This document shows positions 1 to 9,068 of a DNA stretch of 64,000 nucleotides, in pieces. The number at the start of each line of letters is the position of its first letter. Within the stretch, counting starts at the first letter, position 1. A program made the translations under genes and the position numbers. The DNA comes from CAWCAW01 sp963714125 (GTDB lineage Bacteria; Actinomycetota; Acidimicrobiia; Acidimicrobiales; UBA8190). The notes beneath the pieces were generated by a model. That model was not told the origin of the DNA. It saw only the letters and a program-made list of their open reading frames with translations, and ran no database searches. The stretch covers positions 372,001 to 436,000 of the forward strand of contig OY970234.1 in NCBI GenBank assembly GCA_963714125.1, read 5' to 3'.

Positions 1-1356
1 GAGGCGGCCATCGCCGCGGCGCGACGCGCCTTCGACGAGACGTCGTGGTCCACCGATCACAGCTTCCGGCGCCGCTGCATGGAGCAGTTTCACACCGCCT
101 TGGAGGCGCACAAGGACGAGCTGCGGGCCGTCGTTGTCGCCGAGGCGGGTAGCCCCATCGCGCTGACGTACGCCATCCAGGTCGACCTCCCGGTGGACGA
201 CGTGACGTACTGGGCCGAGCTGGCCGAGCGCTACGCCTATGACAAGGAACTGCCCGAGCGCACCGTGTTCGGTCAGGCCACCCGGCGCATGATCCTGCGC
301 GAGGCGACCGGCGTGGTGGGGGCCATCACGCCGTGGAACTTCCCGCTGTTTCTGAACATGGCCAAGCTCTCGCCCGCCCTGGCGGCCGGTAACACCGTGG
401 TGCTGAAGCCCGCCCCTGACACGCCGTGGTCCGCCACCGTGCTGGGCCGGATCATCGCCGAGGAGACCGATATTCCGGCCGGGGTGGTCAACGTGGTGGC
501 GTCCTCGGACCATCTGGTGGGTGAAGTCATCACCACCGACCCGCGTGTCGACATGATCACCTTTACGGGCTCGACGGTTACGGGCCGGCGCATCATGGCC
601 AAGGCGTCGGAAACCGTGAAGAAGATCTTCCTTGAGCTGGGAGGCAAGTCGGCCAAGATCGTGCTCGACGACGTCGAGGACCTCAACAGCGCCGTGGGCG
701 GTCTCGCCATCGGCGTGTGTGTCCACTCCGGCCAGGGATGCGCCATCACCACGCGCCTGCTGTTGCCGCGGTCGCGTTATGACGAAGGCGTTGAGTTGGC
801 CACTGCGGCCATGGCCACGGTGCCGTTCGGGGATCCGTGGGACTCGTCCAAGCTGGCCGGCCCACTGGTGAGCGCCAAGCAGCGTGACCGGGTGCTCGAC
901 TACATCGAAAAGGGCAAGGCCGAAGCGCGTTTGGCCGCCGGTGGCAAGGTGCCCGACGCCTTTCCTAAGGGCTACTACGTCGAGCCCACCATGTTCGCCG
1001 ACGTCGACTCCAAGGCCGTCATCGCCCAGGAAGAGATCTTCGGTCCCGTGCTGTCGGTCATTGCGTTCGAGGACGACGATGATGCCGTGCGGATCGCCAA
1101 TGACTCGATCTACGGGCTGTCTGGGGACGTGACCTCCGCGTCCGAGGAGCGGGCCCTGGCCGTGGCTCGGCGGGTGCGCACCGGCACCATGGGCATCAAC
1201 GGCGGCGTCTACCTCGCTCCCGACGCTCCCTTCGGCGGCTACCGGCAGTCGGGCCTCGGACGCGAGAACGGTGACGAGGGTTTCGAGGAGTACCTCGAGA
1301 CCAAGACGGTTGCCATTCCCGTGCCCGGCAGTGGGGGTCCTCGCCTGTTGGGCTGA
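1..1356 (+). CDS. NAD(P)-dependent aldehyde dehydrogenase, 5' end cut by window edge
   Basis: Oxidises an aldehyde to the carboxylic acid in the cytosol. The frame is open from base 1 (E-A-A-I-A-A-A-R-R-A-F) into the first internal ATG at 79, so the true start lies outside the window and some N-terminal residues are missing. The fragment has the ALDH landmarks in order: PWNFPL (NAD-binding region), FTGST, the general-base glutamate in LELGGK (codon 634-636), the nucleophilic cysteine in GQGC (codon 739-741), EEIFGPV, and a C-terminal PFGGYRQSGLGRENG. All key residues are intact. The substrate is unknown; with acyl-CoA genes downstream, oxidation of an aldehyde intermediate before CoA activation is plausible. 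The adjacent gene is convergent and ends 15 bp away. Confidence 0.95.
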   Translation, partial: EAAIAAARRAFDETSWSTDHSFRRRCMEQFHTALEAHKDELRAVVVAEAGSPIALTYAIQVDLPVDDVTYWAELAERYAYDKELPERTVFGQATRRMILREATGVVGAITPWNFPLFLNMAKLSPALAAGNTVVLKPAPDTPWSATVLGRIIAEETDIPAGVVNVVASSDHLVGEVITTDPRVDMITFTGSTVTGRRIMAKASETVKKIFLELGGKSAKIVLDDVEDLNSAVGGLAIGVCVHSGQGCAITTRLLLPRSRYDEGVELATAAMATVPFGDPWDSSKLAGPLVSAKQRDRVLDYIEKGKAEARLAAGGKVPDAFPKGYYVEPTMFADVDSKAVIAQEEIFGPVLSVIAFEDDDDAVRIANDSIYGLSGDVTSASEERALAVARRVRTGTMGINGGVYLAPDAPFGGYRQSGLGRENGDEGFEEYLETKTVAIPVPGSGGPRLLG

Positions 1357-1371
1357 GTGGTTGGCCCGTCC

Positions 1372-2084
1372 TTAAGGAGCCGTGTCGAGAGCCGCGTTGA
1401 CAACGTCCGAATCGTGGAAGGGCTTGTCCGTCAAGCGGATGGGAAGAGCTTCCAATTCATCGGAGGCACAGATCATCTCGATGAGGGCGCCGCTGCCGCC
1501 GACGTAGGTCCATGCGTAGTCGATTTCGGTCACCACGATCGATCGTCGGGCCACCACAGGTTCGGCGAGTCCCAGTCCCCGTCGTCCAACGAGGCCAGAG
1601 CCAGGTCGATCGGGCCGGAATAGAGCACGTAATTTCGATTTGGATGTTCGATCCGTGCCGTCACTGGGGAAAAGTCGAGATTTCCCCAGCCCTCCCACAC
1701 GCAGAACCAGCAAGGGCTCGCAATTGGTGTAGCGGGCCTCAGTAGGTCCACGAGGACGGCACGCTCTGGTAGCGGTAGGTGACCCCACTCCATACGGTTG
1801 AGGTAGTCGTTGAGGTCGTAGCGGGGCGCAGCTGTTCCACTCGGTCGACTGATCATGTGCGCCTGCATCTCGGAGTGGACGACGCGCCCGTTTTCGGCGG
1901 CCACTTCGGCCCATGACATGGCCCGACCTGTCCCTGTGTCCCACGGGTGGAAAATCCGGCAGTACGCCTCGAAACCCTCCGGGATGATCGAGGCGGTATC
2001 GACCAAGCCGGTGCGCAGATGTGGACGAATCCAATCGGCTGGACTCACGTCTTCAAGCCAAGTGATCCGGTCGTCTCGGGGCAC
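1372..2084 (-). pseudogene. Frameshifted hypothetical gene (about 237-residue unknown family)
   Basis: Two minus-strand frames make one protein. The first (GTG start at 2084) begins MPRDDRITWLEDVSPADWI, passes through CWFCVWEGWGNLD and ends NLWWPDDRSW at a TGA covering about 1530-1532. The second frame continues with VVTEIDYAWTYVGG and ends with the stop at 1372. The two join at TGGTGACC near 1533; one extra base after TGG would restore the reading. I associate this Trp-rich layout with an uncharacterised actinobacterial family, from memory and without a database check. No function can be assigned. It could be a decayed gene or a sequencing or assembly error in a single-base run. There is no sign that it belongs to the acyl-CoA pathway. 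Confidence 0.7.
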
Positions 2085-2150
2085 GGATCGAGCCTGTCAC
2101 GATCAGCCATGACGTGCCGGTGGGAGCAGCCGCCGGCCTACTTCGGTTGG

Positions 2151-2165
2151 CCGGGCGATGCCCGG
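2151..2165 (-). terminator. Hairpin just after the thiolase stop
   Basis: CCGGGC-GAT-GCCCGG forms a 6-bp GC stem with a 3-base loop, starting 2 bases beyond the TAG stop of the minus-strand thiolase (2168-3319). No U-run follows, which is common for actinobacterial terminators. Called from position and dyad symmetry only. Confidence 0.4.
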
Positions 2166-2167
2166 TG

Positions 2168-3319
2168 CTACTCGATGCCCAAGATGGCGGTGCCGGTGGA
2201 GGAGATCCATCCGCCGGTGGCGTTGATGGCAGCCAAGCGCGCCCCTTGGACCTGACGGTCGCCGCATTCCCCGCGTAGCTGCTTGACAGCCTCAATGGCG
2301 AGGAAGATGCCGCGCATGCCCGGCTGGCACGCCGACAGCCCGCCGCCGTCGGTGTTGGTGGGCAGCGCGCCGCCGACGCGTAGTTTGCCGTCCTCGACGA
2401 AGGCACCGCCCTCACCCTTTTTGCAGAACCCCAATCCTTCGAGCGTAAGGAGCACCGTCAAGGTGAAGGAGTCGTACACCTCCACCACATCGATGTCCTC
2501 GGGCCGCACGCCGGCCTGCCCGAATGCTTTGGCCCCCGACCGCACGCACGGAGACTCGGTGAAGTCGGTCCACTCGCTCATGGCCGTATGGGAGATGGCC
2601 TCGCCCGTACCGAGCACCCACACCGGCGTCGAGGCGCAGTCGCGCGCTCGCTGCTCGTGGGTCAGCACCAGCGCGCCGCCGCCGTCGGAGCGGATGCAGC
2701 AGTGCAACTTGGTGAGCGGATCGGCGATCATGGCCGCGCTCTGCACGTCATCGATCGTGATGCGGTCGCGGTAGTACGCGTCGGGGTTGAGTCCGGCGTT
2801 GTAGCGAGTCGATACGGCGATCTCAGCCAGCTGCTCGATGGTGGTGCCGAATTCGTGCATGTGGCGCCGGGCCGACATGGCGTGCTTGGCGATGAGGGTG
2901 TGGCCATAAGGCGCCTCGAACTGGGTGGGACCTCGGTTGCCGAAGAACAAGTTGGCGGTGCGGGCCCGGCGCTTGAGATCGGCACGCGCCGTGGATCCGT
3001 AGCTCAGCACCACGGTGTCGACGAGACCCTGGGCGATGGCCGCGGTGGCGTGCTCGATGAACATCTCCCACGACGAACCCCCCACACCGGTGGAGTCGAT
3101 GTAGTTGATGTGGTGGGCCAGTCCCAGATACTCGGCCACGTCGATGGGGGGCAGGGCGCCGGTGCCATGCGACATGAATCCGTCCACCTCGTCGCGGCTG
3201 ATGCCGGCGTCGGCCAGCGCGGCTGCGGTGGCCTGATGATGGAGCTCGTAGGCCGTCTTGTCATCGACCCGGCCGCAGTCCGACAGCGCCGCTCCCACGA
3301 TCGCCACTCGTCTCGCCAT
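2168..3319 (-). CDS. Thiolase-fold protein lacking the nucleophilic Cys (SCP-x/Ltp type)
   Basis: A 383-residue thiolase-superfamily protein. The ATG at 3319 was chosen because GGGAGG lies 11 bases upstream and the protein then starts MARRVAIVGAALSDCGR, the usual family start; the frame itself stays open upstream. In true thiolases a cysteine follows the first half near residue 83; here the segment is GVGGSSWEMF with serines. The GHP histidine motif is also absent (TDGGGLSACQ). A VYDSFT motif with Tyr282 is kept. In the steroid enzyme Ltp2 a Cys-less thiolase fold acts as a retro-aldolase together with a DUF35 partner, so aldolase chemistry is more likely than beta-ketothiolysis. That is inference. 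No DUF35 gene is adjacent; the nearest is at 10260. It is transcribed divergently from the DUF2889 gene. Confidence 0.85.
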   Translation of the reverse strand: MARRVAIVGAALSDCGRVDDKTAYELHHQATAAALADAGISRDEVDGFMSHGTGALPPIDVAEYLGLAHHINYIDSTGVGGSSWEMFIEHATAAIAQGLVDTVVLSYGSTARADLKRRARTANLFFGNRGPTQFEAPYGHTLIAKHAMSARRHMHEFGTTIEQLAEIAVSTRYNAGLNPDAYYRDRITIDDVQSAAMIADPLTKLHCCIRSDGGGALVLTHEQRARDCASTPVWVLGTGEAISHTAMSEWTDFTESPCVRSGAKAFGQAGVRPEDIDVVEVYDSFTLTVLLTLEGLGFCKKGEGGAFVEDGKLRVGGALPTNTDGGGLSACQPGMRGIFLAIEAVKQLRGECGDRQVQGARLAAINATGGWISSTGTAILGIE

Positions 3320-3341
3320 CTTTTTCGGGGCCTCCCTGAAC

Positions 3342-3357
3342 CTGACGCCGGCGTCGG
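3342..3357. promoter_or_regulatory. Putative operator, CTGACGCCGGCGTCGG
   Basis: An imperfect 16-bp palindrome (TGAC-N6-GTCG, 7 of 8 core bases) in the 66-bp gap between the divergent thiolase (start 3319) and DUF2889 (start 3386) genes. It is one of a set of TGAC-N6-GTCA sites at promoters in this window and probably binds a TetR-type dimer. Confidence 0.55.
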
Positions 3358-3385
3358 AGAACGCGGGGAACGGTAGCGTACGGTC

Positions 3386-4450
3386 ATGACCGAAGGCACA
3401 CCGGCGGGGGTGTCCGACGAGTGGGCGTTGGGCGGGTTGGCCGACCCGCTGACGGCCGTACCGGCTCGTGCTCCGGGCTCGGTACGCCGCACCATGCACA
3501 TCGATGTCGGGCCCCGGACCGAGTACGTCTCGCGCTTGGCCATGGCCGGCGCAGCGCGCGACTTGGCCACCGGACCGGGTGGTCCTGATGACGCCGCCGT
3601 GCAGGCGCAGGCGCAGGTGCAGGTGAACGCCGAATTCGACGTCGAGCGCCGACTCGTCTCGCTGTCGACGGACCCCGAGGTGTCCTGGTCAGCTTCTTTG
3701 CTCGGGGCGCGCGCCGGTGGAGGTTTTCGCACCCATCTCGCCTCGCTGGTGCCAGCGGCCGAGCGCGGGTCCTTGCTGCGTCAGGTGCTCGACGACATGC
3801 CGGCCGCCGCCCTTATTTCCGGGTATTCGTGGCTGCGCCTGACCAGCCGGTCCGGCGCCGACCCAGCCGAAACCGTCCCCGCCGGCACCCTCGAGCGGAT
3901 GACCGACATGTGCTCGGGATGGCGAGCCGGCGGCGTGGCCACCCGCTCGGTGGCAGTGGGCCGGGGCGTCCCCGTGCAGAACTGCCCGCCGGCACCGCCG
4001 ATGGTCGATGACGACGTCCTCGGATGGCACCACATCGGTGTGCTGGCCGAGCATTGGATGCGCCGGCGCCGGCTGATCGACGTGACCATCGGGGCCGATG
4101 ACCGCTTCTTCGTGTTCGCCATGTTCCGCGACACGGTGGGCGAGCCTGACGGAGGTGAGTCGGTCCTCCACGAGTACGCCGTGCGGGCCGTGGGGGTGGG
4201 CGACGTCCTGAGCGCGTTGGAGGCTGAACCTCGGGTGCTTCCCTTCGGCGAGTGCCCGGCCGCCGCCGACGAGATCGTCGCCCTGGCTGGTACCGCCCTC
4301 GGGGACCTGGCCGCCGCCGTGCCTGACGTGCTCACCACCACCAAGGCGTGCACGCACCTCAACGACTTGTTGCGCGCTCTCGGCGGTGTCGACGATCTGG
4401 TGGCGTCGGCCCGTGTGGGTGGGGCCGGCTCTTCGCTTCCTAGTCCTTGA
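3386..4450 (+). CDS. DUF2889 domain protein
   Basis: 354 residues, soluble. The pattern RRTMHIDV near the N terminus, AGGGFRTHL in the middle and a C-terminal KACTHLNDLLRALGG match what I know of DUF2889, a family of unknown biochemical function found beside degradation genes in actinobacteria and sphingomonads. No membrane segment or signal peptide is visible. An AQAQAQVQV stretch at about residues 72-80 is low complexity. It is divergent from the Cys-less thiolase, with a shared putative operator between them, and its last 11 bp overlap the tail of the convergent epimerase gene. A role in the same catabolic pathway is inferred from position only. Confidence 0.8.
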   Translation: MTEGTPAGVSDEWALGGLADPLTAVPARAPGSVRRTMHIDVGPRTEYVSRLAMAGAARDLATGPGGPDDAAVQAQAQVQVNAEFDVERRLVSLSTDPEVSWSASLLGARAGGGFRTHLASLVPAAERGSLLRQVLDDMPAAALISGYSWLRLTSRSGADPAETVPAGTLERMTDMCSGWRAGGVATRSVAVGRGVPVQNCPPAPPMVDDDVLGWHHIGVLAEHWMRRRRLIDVTIGADDRFFVFAMFRDTVGEPDGGESVLHEYAVRAVGVGDVLSALEAEPRVLPFGECPAAADEIVALAGTALGDLAAAVPDVLTTTKACTHLNDLLRALGGVDDLVASARVGGAGSSLPSP

Positions 4451-5390
4451 GGAGGTCGCCGTGGCGGGCGGCCACCATACGGCGCATGCCGTCGCGCCAG
4501 TGCACCGACGTCGAACCGACCAACTCGTGCATGCGGGTGAGGTCGATGTCGACGCTGTCGATGGTCTGGTCCGTCAGTGCGAACTTCACCGGTATGCCGG
4601 TGATCTCGGAGAGGTACTCGCACCACTCCTCGATGCTCACAGCCTCGTTTCCGCCCCAGTTGACGATGGTGGCCGGCACCGACGCGGCGGCCAACATGTT
4701 GGGCAGCATGGCCACCACATCGTCGTCGTGGATGGGGTGATAGATACTGGGCGCGTCGATGTGGACCGGTACGTCGTTGCCGTTGATCATCATGGCCAGG
4801 TGGAAGGCGGGCCAGCCGCCGTCGTCCCCATAGGGAACCGACAACCGGGCGATGGTGGTGGGCAACTCGAAGCGCTTGGCCGCCCACCGGGCCATACCCT
4901 CGGCGGCGATTTTGCAGATGCTGTAGGTGCGCAGGAAGGGCCACACGGCGTGGTTGTCGCCGTAGGGGCCGCTTTCGTCGAAGACGTGATGTCCCATGGC
5001 CTTGTAGACGGCCGTACTCGAGCAGTGCAAAAACGCCTTGGCGCCTTGGTGGTGTTCCATCAAGGCGGCCACGCCACCGACGTTGGACTCGAGATCGACG
5101 TCCCAGTCATTCGATTTGGCCACGGCGAAGTTCAAGACATAGTCGGCGTCAGCGGGCAGCGCGCTCACGTCGCCGGCGGCGAAGTCCACGGCCACGCAGT
5201 GCACGCCGGCGGATTCGAGACGCTGACGCGCCACTTCATCCTTAAAACGCGCTGCGCCATAGACCGTGTTGCTCTGCGCCAGCGCCTTGGCCACGGGCCC
5301 GCCCACCTGGCCGGTGACGCCGGTGACGACGATGGTGCGGCCCTCTAGCGCGCCGGGCGTATCGGGTGTCTTGGAACTGGCGGGCGCCAT
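4440..5390 (-). CDS. NAD(P)-dependent epimerase/dehydratase (extended SDR)
   Basis: 316 residues. The start ATG at 5390 shares its A with the TAA stop of the upstream thiolase (TAATG), which implies translational coupling; the frame continues upstream but that part lies inside the thiolase gene. A Rossmann motif TGVTGQVGGPVAKAL is near residue 20, and HCSSTAVYKAMG is followed by a YSICKIAAE stretch that supplies the YxxxK catalytic pair. This is the layout of extended SDRs that epimerise, dehydrate or oxidise hydroxyl groups, often on sugar nucleotides but also on sterol-like substrates (3-beta-hydroxysteroid dehydrogenase branch). Given the acyl-CoA neighbours, a hydroxyl dehydrogenase is my preferred guess; the substrate cannot be read from sequence. 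Confidence 0.85.
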   Translation of the reverse strand: MAPASSKTPDTPGALEGRTIVVTGVTGQVGGPVAKALAQSNTVYGAARFKDEVARQRLESAGVHCVAVDFAAGDVSALPADADYVLNFAVAKSNDWDVDLESNVGGVAALMEHHQGAKAFLHCSSTAVYKAMGHHVFDESGPYGDNHAVWPFLRTYSICKIAAEGMARWAAKRFELPTTIARLSVPYGDDGGWPAFHLAMMINGNDVPVHIDAPSIYHPIHDDDVVAMLPNMLAAASVPATIVNWGGNEAVSIEEWCEYLSEITGIPVKFALTDQTIDSVDIDLTRMHELVGSTSVHWRDGMRRMVAARHGDLLKD

Positions 5391-6580
5391 TAGAGCTGGG
5401 CCGGTTCGTACATGGTGATGACACACGCCCCGCCCAGCCCGAGGTTGTGCTGCAGCGCCACGCGGGCGCCTTCAACCTGGCGGGCGTCGGCCTCGCCGCG
5501 CAGTTGCCAGTTGAGCTCCGCGCACTGGGCCAGCCCGGTGGCGCCCAGCGGATGCCCCTTGGAGATGAGCCCACCCGAGGGGTTCACCACCCACTGCCCG
5601 CCGTAGGTGACCGCCCCGTCGTCGATGAGCTGGCCGGCCTTACCCTCGCCGCACAGCCCGAGTGCTTCATAGGTGACGAGCTCGTTGGCCGAGAAGCAGT
5701 CGTGCAGCTCGATGACGTCGATGTCCTCGGGGCCGCGTCCCGATTGCTCGTAGACCTGCCGGGCCGCCTCCGCCGTCATGTCCGACCCGACCAGTTTGAT
5801 GTCGCTGACCCCGAAACTGGTGGGGAAGTCGGTGGTCATGGCCTGGCCGGTGATCTCGATCGCCTTGGCCTCGAGGCCGTGTTCGCGCACGAAGCGCTCG
5901 TTGGCGAGCACAGCGGCGGCGCCGCCGTCAGAGGTGGGACAGCACTGCAGTTTGGTGAGGGGATCCCAGATCATGGGGGCGTCGAGGATGTCCTGCAGGC
6001 TGTAGACGTCGCGGAACTGCGAGTACGGGTTGTTGGCTGAATGCCGGTGGTTCTTCTCGCCGATGCGGGCGAAGGACTCCGGCGAGGTGCCGTAGCGCTC
6101 CATGTGTTCCCGGCCGGCGTTGCCGAACATCTGCGCTGCGGGCGGGGCTTGGCCGAAGCCGCGCCGGTCGACCATGTCTTGCATGTGACGGTCCAGCGGG
6201 ATGGTGCGGTCCGTGTACTTGATCCCGAGCGACCCTTTTTCCATCTTCTCGAACCCGAGGGCGAGCACGCAGTCCGAAAGCCCGCCTTCGACGGCTCGCT
6301 TGGCCAGGTAGAGCGCACTGGAGCCCGTCGAGCAGTTGTTGTTGACGTTGACGGCCGGAATCCCGGTCAGGCCCAGTTCGTACAGGGCCCGTTGTCCGGA
6401 GGTGGAGTCCCCGTAGCAGTAGCCCACATAGGCCTGCTCCACGGTGTCGTAAGCAACGCCGGCGTCGTTGAGGGCGTTGGTCCCGGCTTCCTTACCCATG
6501 TCGGGGTAGTCCCACTGGCGCGAACCGGGTTTCTCGAACTTGGTCATCCCCACGCCGATGACGAATACCCGTTGTCCCAC
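5390..6580 (-). CDS. SCP-x-type thiolase (lipid-transfer protein family), complete active site
   Basis: 396 residues, starting with GTG at 6580; GGAG lies 6 bases upstream. The full catalytic set is present: nucleophile Cys83 in NNNCSTGSS, the ELHDCFS motif, His in SKGHPLGATG and the second cysteine in GLGGACVI. It therefore should carry out CoA-dependent cleavage of a 3-ketoacyl-CoA. The SCP-x thiolases typically handle branched or bulky acyl chains, such as sterol side chains. It lies downstream of a fused CoA-transferase and overlaps the epimerase gene by one base, so the three are probably co-transcribed. Confidence 0.93.
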   Translation of the reverse strand: MGQRVFVIGVGMTKFEKPGSRQWDYPDMGKEAGTNALNDAGVAYDTVEQAYVGYCYGDSTSGQRALYELGLTGIPAVNVNNNCSTGSSALYLAKRAVEGGLSDCVLALGFEKMEKGSLGIKYTDRTIPLDRHMQDMVDRRGFGQAPPAAQMFGNAGREHMERYGTSPESFARIGEKNHRHSANNPYSQFRDVYSLQDILDAPMIWDPLTKLQCCPTSDGGAAAVLANERFVREHGLEAKAIEITGQAMTTDFPTSFGVSDIKLVGSDMTAEAARQVYEQSGRGPEDIDVIELHDCFSANELVTYEALGLCGEGKAGQLIDDGAVTYGGQWVVNPSGGLISKGHPLGATGLAQCAELNWQLRGEADARQVEGARVALQHNLGLGGACVITMYEPAQL

Positions 6581-6668
6581 GTCGATCTCCTCATCTCACG
6601 GCGCCGGGCCTGGCCGCGGCTCGCCGGTTTTCGGACCACCAGTATGCGCCGTACCCGGCCGTGGCCGC

Positions 6669-9068
6669 CTATTCGAGGACGCCGGCTTCGAGGAGACGGG
6701 CGCGCTCGGCTGTTCCCAGGCCGAGGACCTCGCCCAACACGAAGTCGTTGTGTTCCCCCAGGGTGGGGCTGGTGCGCTGGTAGCCGGCCGGGGCGTCGGA
6801 GAAGCGGAATCCGTTGCGCTCGTAGCCGCACTCGCCCATGCAGGGGTGGTTGAGGGTGACGAAATGGCCTCGGTGGTGAAGCTGCGGGTCAGCCCAGGCA
6901 TCGGCCAGGTCGGCCACAGGCACGGCTTCGATGCCGGCCGCCTGCAAGGTGGCCGCCACCTCGGCGGCGTCGCGTGAGGCCGTGTAGCCGGCCACCAACG
7001 CTTCGATCTCGTCGACGGCGGCGCTACGGGCTTCGAAGGTGGACAGCCGGGCCGTGGACGGCGCGTCGAGGCCGATAATCGTGGCCAGCTGGCGCCAGTC
7101 GTCGTCGTCGTGACAGGCGATGGCTACCCAGCGGTCGGTGCCAGTGCACGGGAAGGCCCCGTGGGGGACGAAACGCGCCGAGCGATTTCCTTGACGGATG
7201 CCTGTATGCCCGTTGGCGTCAAAGTCGAGGATCCACGGCGACAGGGAATAGGCGGCGGCCTCGACCTGGGCCACGTCCAGGTATACGCCGCGTCCGGTGC
7301 GGCGCCGGTACAACAGCCCGGCTGCCAATGCGGTGGAAACGAAACGGGGGGCCAGGGAGTCGGTGATGGTGCCGAAAGGCCCCACCGGTTCGCGATCGGG
7401 CCACCCCGTCAGCATGTTGTAGCCGCCCAGTGCGGATCCCTGGCCGCCGAAGCCCGGGTAGTCCTTGTGCGGTCCGGTCTGTCCCTGCAGACACGAGCTC
7501 ACCATGACCAGGTCGGGTTTCTCGGGAGCGAGCGACGCATAGTCGAGCCCGAAACTGCGCATGGCGCGCGGGGCGAAGTTCTCCGCCACGGCGTCGGCCC
7601 ATCCCACCAACCGTTTGGCCAGTGCCAGGCCGTCGGGGTGCTTCAGGTTGAGGGTGACGCCCAGCTTGCCGACGTTGACGGAGTCGAACATCTCCGAGCC
7701 TTCGAGGCCGCAAGGGTTGTTCGGTCCCAGCCCGTAGATGCGCAGGAAATCCGGACGCGAGCGCGATTCGACGCGCACCACGGTGGCGCCGTGCTCGGCG
7801 AAGTACCGCACGGCGATGGGACCGGCGGCGCCGGTGCCGAATTCCAGGATATTGGTGCCGCTCCACGCCGGAGCATGAGCGTCGGTGGCGGTGCCGGTGG
7901 GACGGGACGTCCAGTGGGGCGCATTGTTTTCGGCGCGAGCGGGGGCGGGGCGACTCGGGCCCGGCGCGGCGACGGCGTCGTCAGGGCTGATGGTGTGGAC
8001 GAACGTGCGCGGCAGATGGGCGAAGGGGCCCAGTGCGGTGAAGAAGTTCCGGAAGTTGAGCTGACGGCTCTCGATCAGCTCGCGTGGTGAGTTGGCCGGG
8101 GCGAGCATGAGGTTGGTATCGCAGGCGATCTCATAGAGCTCGGCCATGGTGTGACGCGAGAAGTATTCAGCGATGGGCGCCGCGATGGCGGCGAGTTCCT
8201 CGGCGCCCACTTCGTTGTGGTTGTAGGTGGCCCAGTCGCGATTTGTGAGCGCGGTGGCGTCGACTCCTTCCTCTTCGTCGACGAGCCGGGTGATGGTCTG
8301 CAGGTTGGCCAGCCGGGACTTGCCGCCGCGCAGACCGAAGGAGACGAAGCCGTCCTTACACGGCCAGATCTCGCGGGTGACCCCGATGTTGGCCCCGGAG
8401 CGTTTGCCGCGCGACTTGGTGCGCGGGTAGCGGGCCACGTGCCCCATCGAAGCGATCATCACGGCCTCTTGGGCCGACTGGTCGACGACCTGCGGGCGCC
8501 CCGACGCCAGTGCCGACAGCGTGGCCATGGCGGCCTCGGGTCCGACGTGGGCCCACGCCGTGGGTTCGGTGCAGCGCACCGGGGCGCGGTCGGGATCGCC
8601 GGTGCAGAACATGTTTCCGGTCGAGGCCATCACGCCGAGGTCGGTCGCCTTCCAGGTGGAGTGGGGACCATCGAGGCCGAAGGGGGTGACGAGCACCCAC
8701 GTGGCCTGCGGGGCGCGTTGCGGGTGGACGTCGATGGTGCCCGGCCACCCCGGTGTGGCCAGCACGACGTCGGCACCGGCGAGGAGCTCGCTCAGGCGCG
8801 GGTCGTCGGGACCGTCGACGACGGCGCCGAGCTTGCCGGCATTCCACGCCGCGAAACGCAACGACACACCGTCGGGCCCGAGCGGCGCCACGGTGCGCAG
8901 CGGATCGCCGGCGGGCGTTTCCACCTTGACCACTTCGGCGCCGAGGTCAGCCAGGATGCGTCCCGTCATGGCGGCCGGTTCGCCGGCCAGATCAACGACG
9001 CGCAGGTGGGCGAGGAGCGCCTCAGGCTCGCTCAGGAGGCGGCCTTTTCGAGGACGTGCACGGCGCAC
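6669..9068 (-). CDS. Tandem-fused CaiB/BaiF (class III) CoA-transferase
   Basis: About 799 residues, twice the usual 400, made of two CaiB/BaiF domains (roughly 15-400 and 410-799). Such enzymes move CoA between carboxylic acids through an aspartyl-CoA intermediate. The C-terminal half has the expected aspartate (about residue 570, in GTITDSLAPRF) followed by RRRTGRGVYLDVAQVEA. In the N-terminal half the matching stretch is PTAWAHVGPEAAMATLSAL, with no aspartate at that place, so only one half seems catalytic. Class III enzymes work as interlocked dimers, so a fused pseudo-dimer is plausible. The start is uncertain: GTG at 9068 overlaps the upstream thiolase by 37 bp, while a CTG at 9035 would give a tight CTGA overlap. 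No strong ribosome site favours either. Confidence 0.9.
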   Translation of the reverse strand: MRRARPRKGRLLSEPEALLAHLRVVDLAGEPAAMTGRILADLGAEVVKVETPAGDPLRTVAPLGPDGVSLRFAAWNAGKLGAVVDGPDDPRLSELLAGADVVLATPGWPGTIDVHPQRAPQATWVLVTPFGLDGPHSTWKATDLGVMASTGNMFCTGDPDRAPVRCTEPTAWAHVGPEAAMATLSALASGRPQVVDQSAQEAVMIASMGHVARYPRTKSRGKRSGANIGVTREIWPCKDGFVSFGLRGGKSRLANLQTITRLVDEEEGVDATALTNRDWATYNHNEVGAEELAAIAAPIAEYFSRHTMAELYEIACDTNLMLAPANSPRELIESRQLNFRNFFTALGPFAHLPRTFVHTISPDDAVAAPGPSRPAPARAENNAPHWTSRPTGTATDAHAPAWSGTNILEFGTGAAGPIAVRYFAEHGATVVRVESRSRPDFLRIYGLGPNNPCGLEGSEMFDSVNVGKLGVTLNLKHPDGLALAKRLVGWADAVAENFAPRAMRSFGLDYASLAPEKPDLVMVSSCLQGQTGPHKDYPGFGGQGSALGGYNMLTGWPDREPVGPFGTITDSLAPRFVSTALAAGLLYRRRTGRGVYLDVAQVEAAAYSLSPWILDFDANGHTGIRQGNRSARFVPHGAFPCTGTDRWVAIACHDDDDWRQLATIIGLDAPSTARLSTFEARSAAVDEIEALVAGYTASRDAAEVAATLQAAGIEAVPVADLADAWADPQLHHRGHFVTLNHPCMGECGYERNGFRFSDAPAGYQRTSPTLGEHNDFVLGEVLGLGTAERARLLEAGVLE

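Noticed and set aside
2100..2125. GTCA-N10-TGAC pair near 2097-2114 as a further operator copy
   Set aside because: Half-sites are in the reverse order and at a different spacing from the recurring motif.
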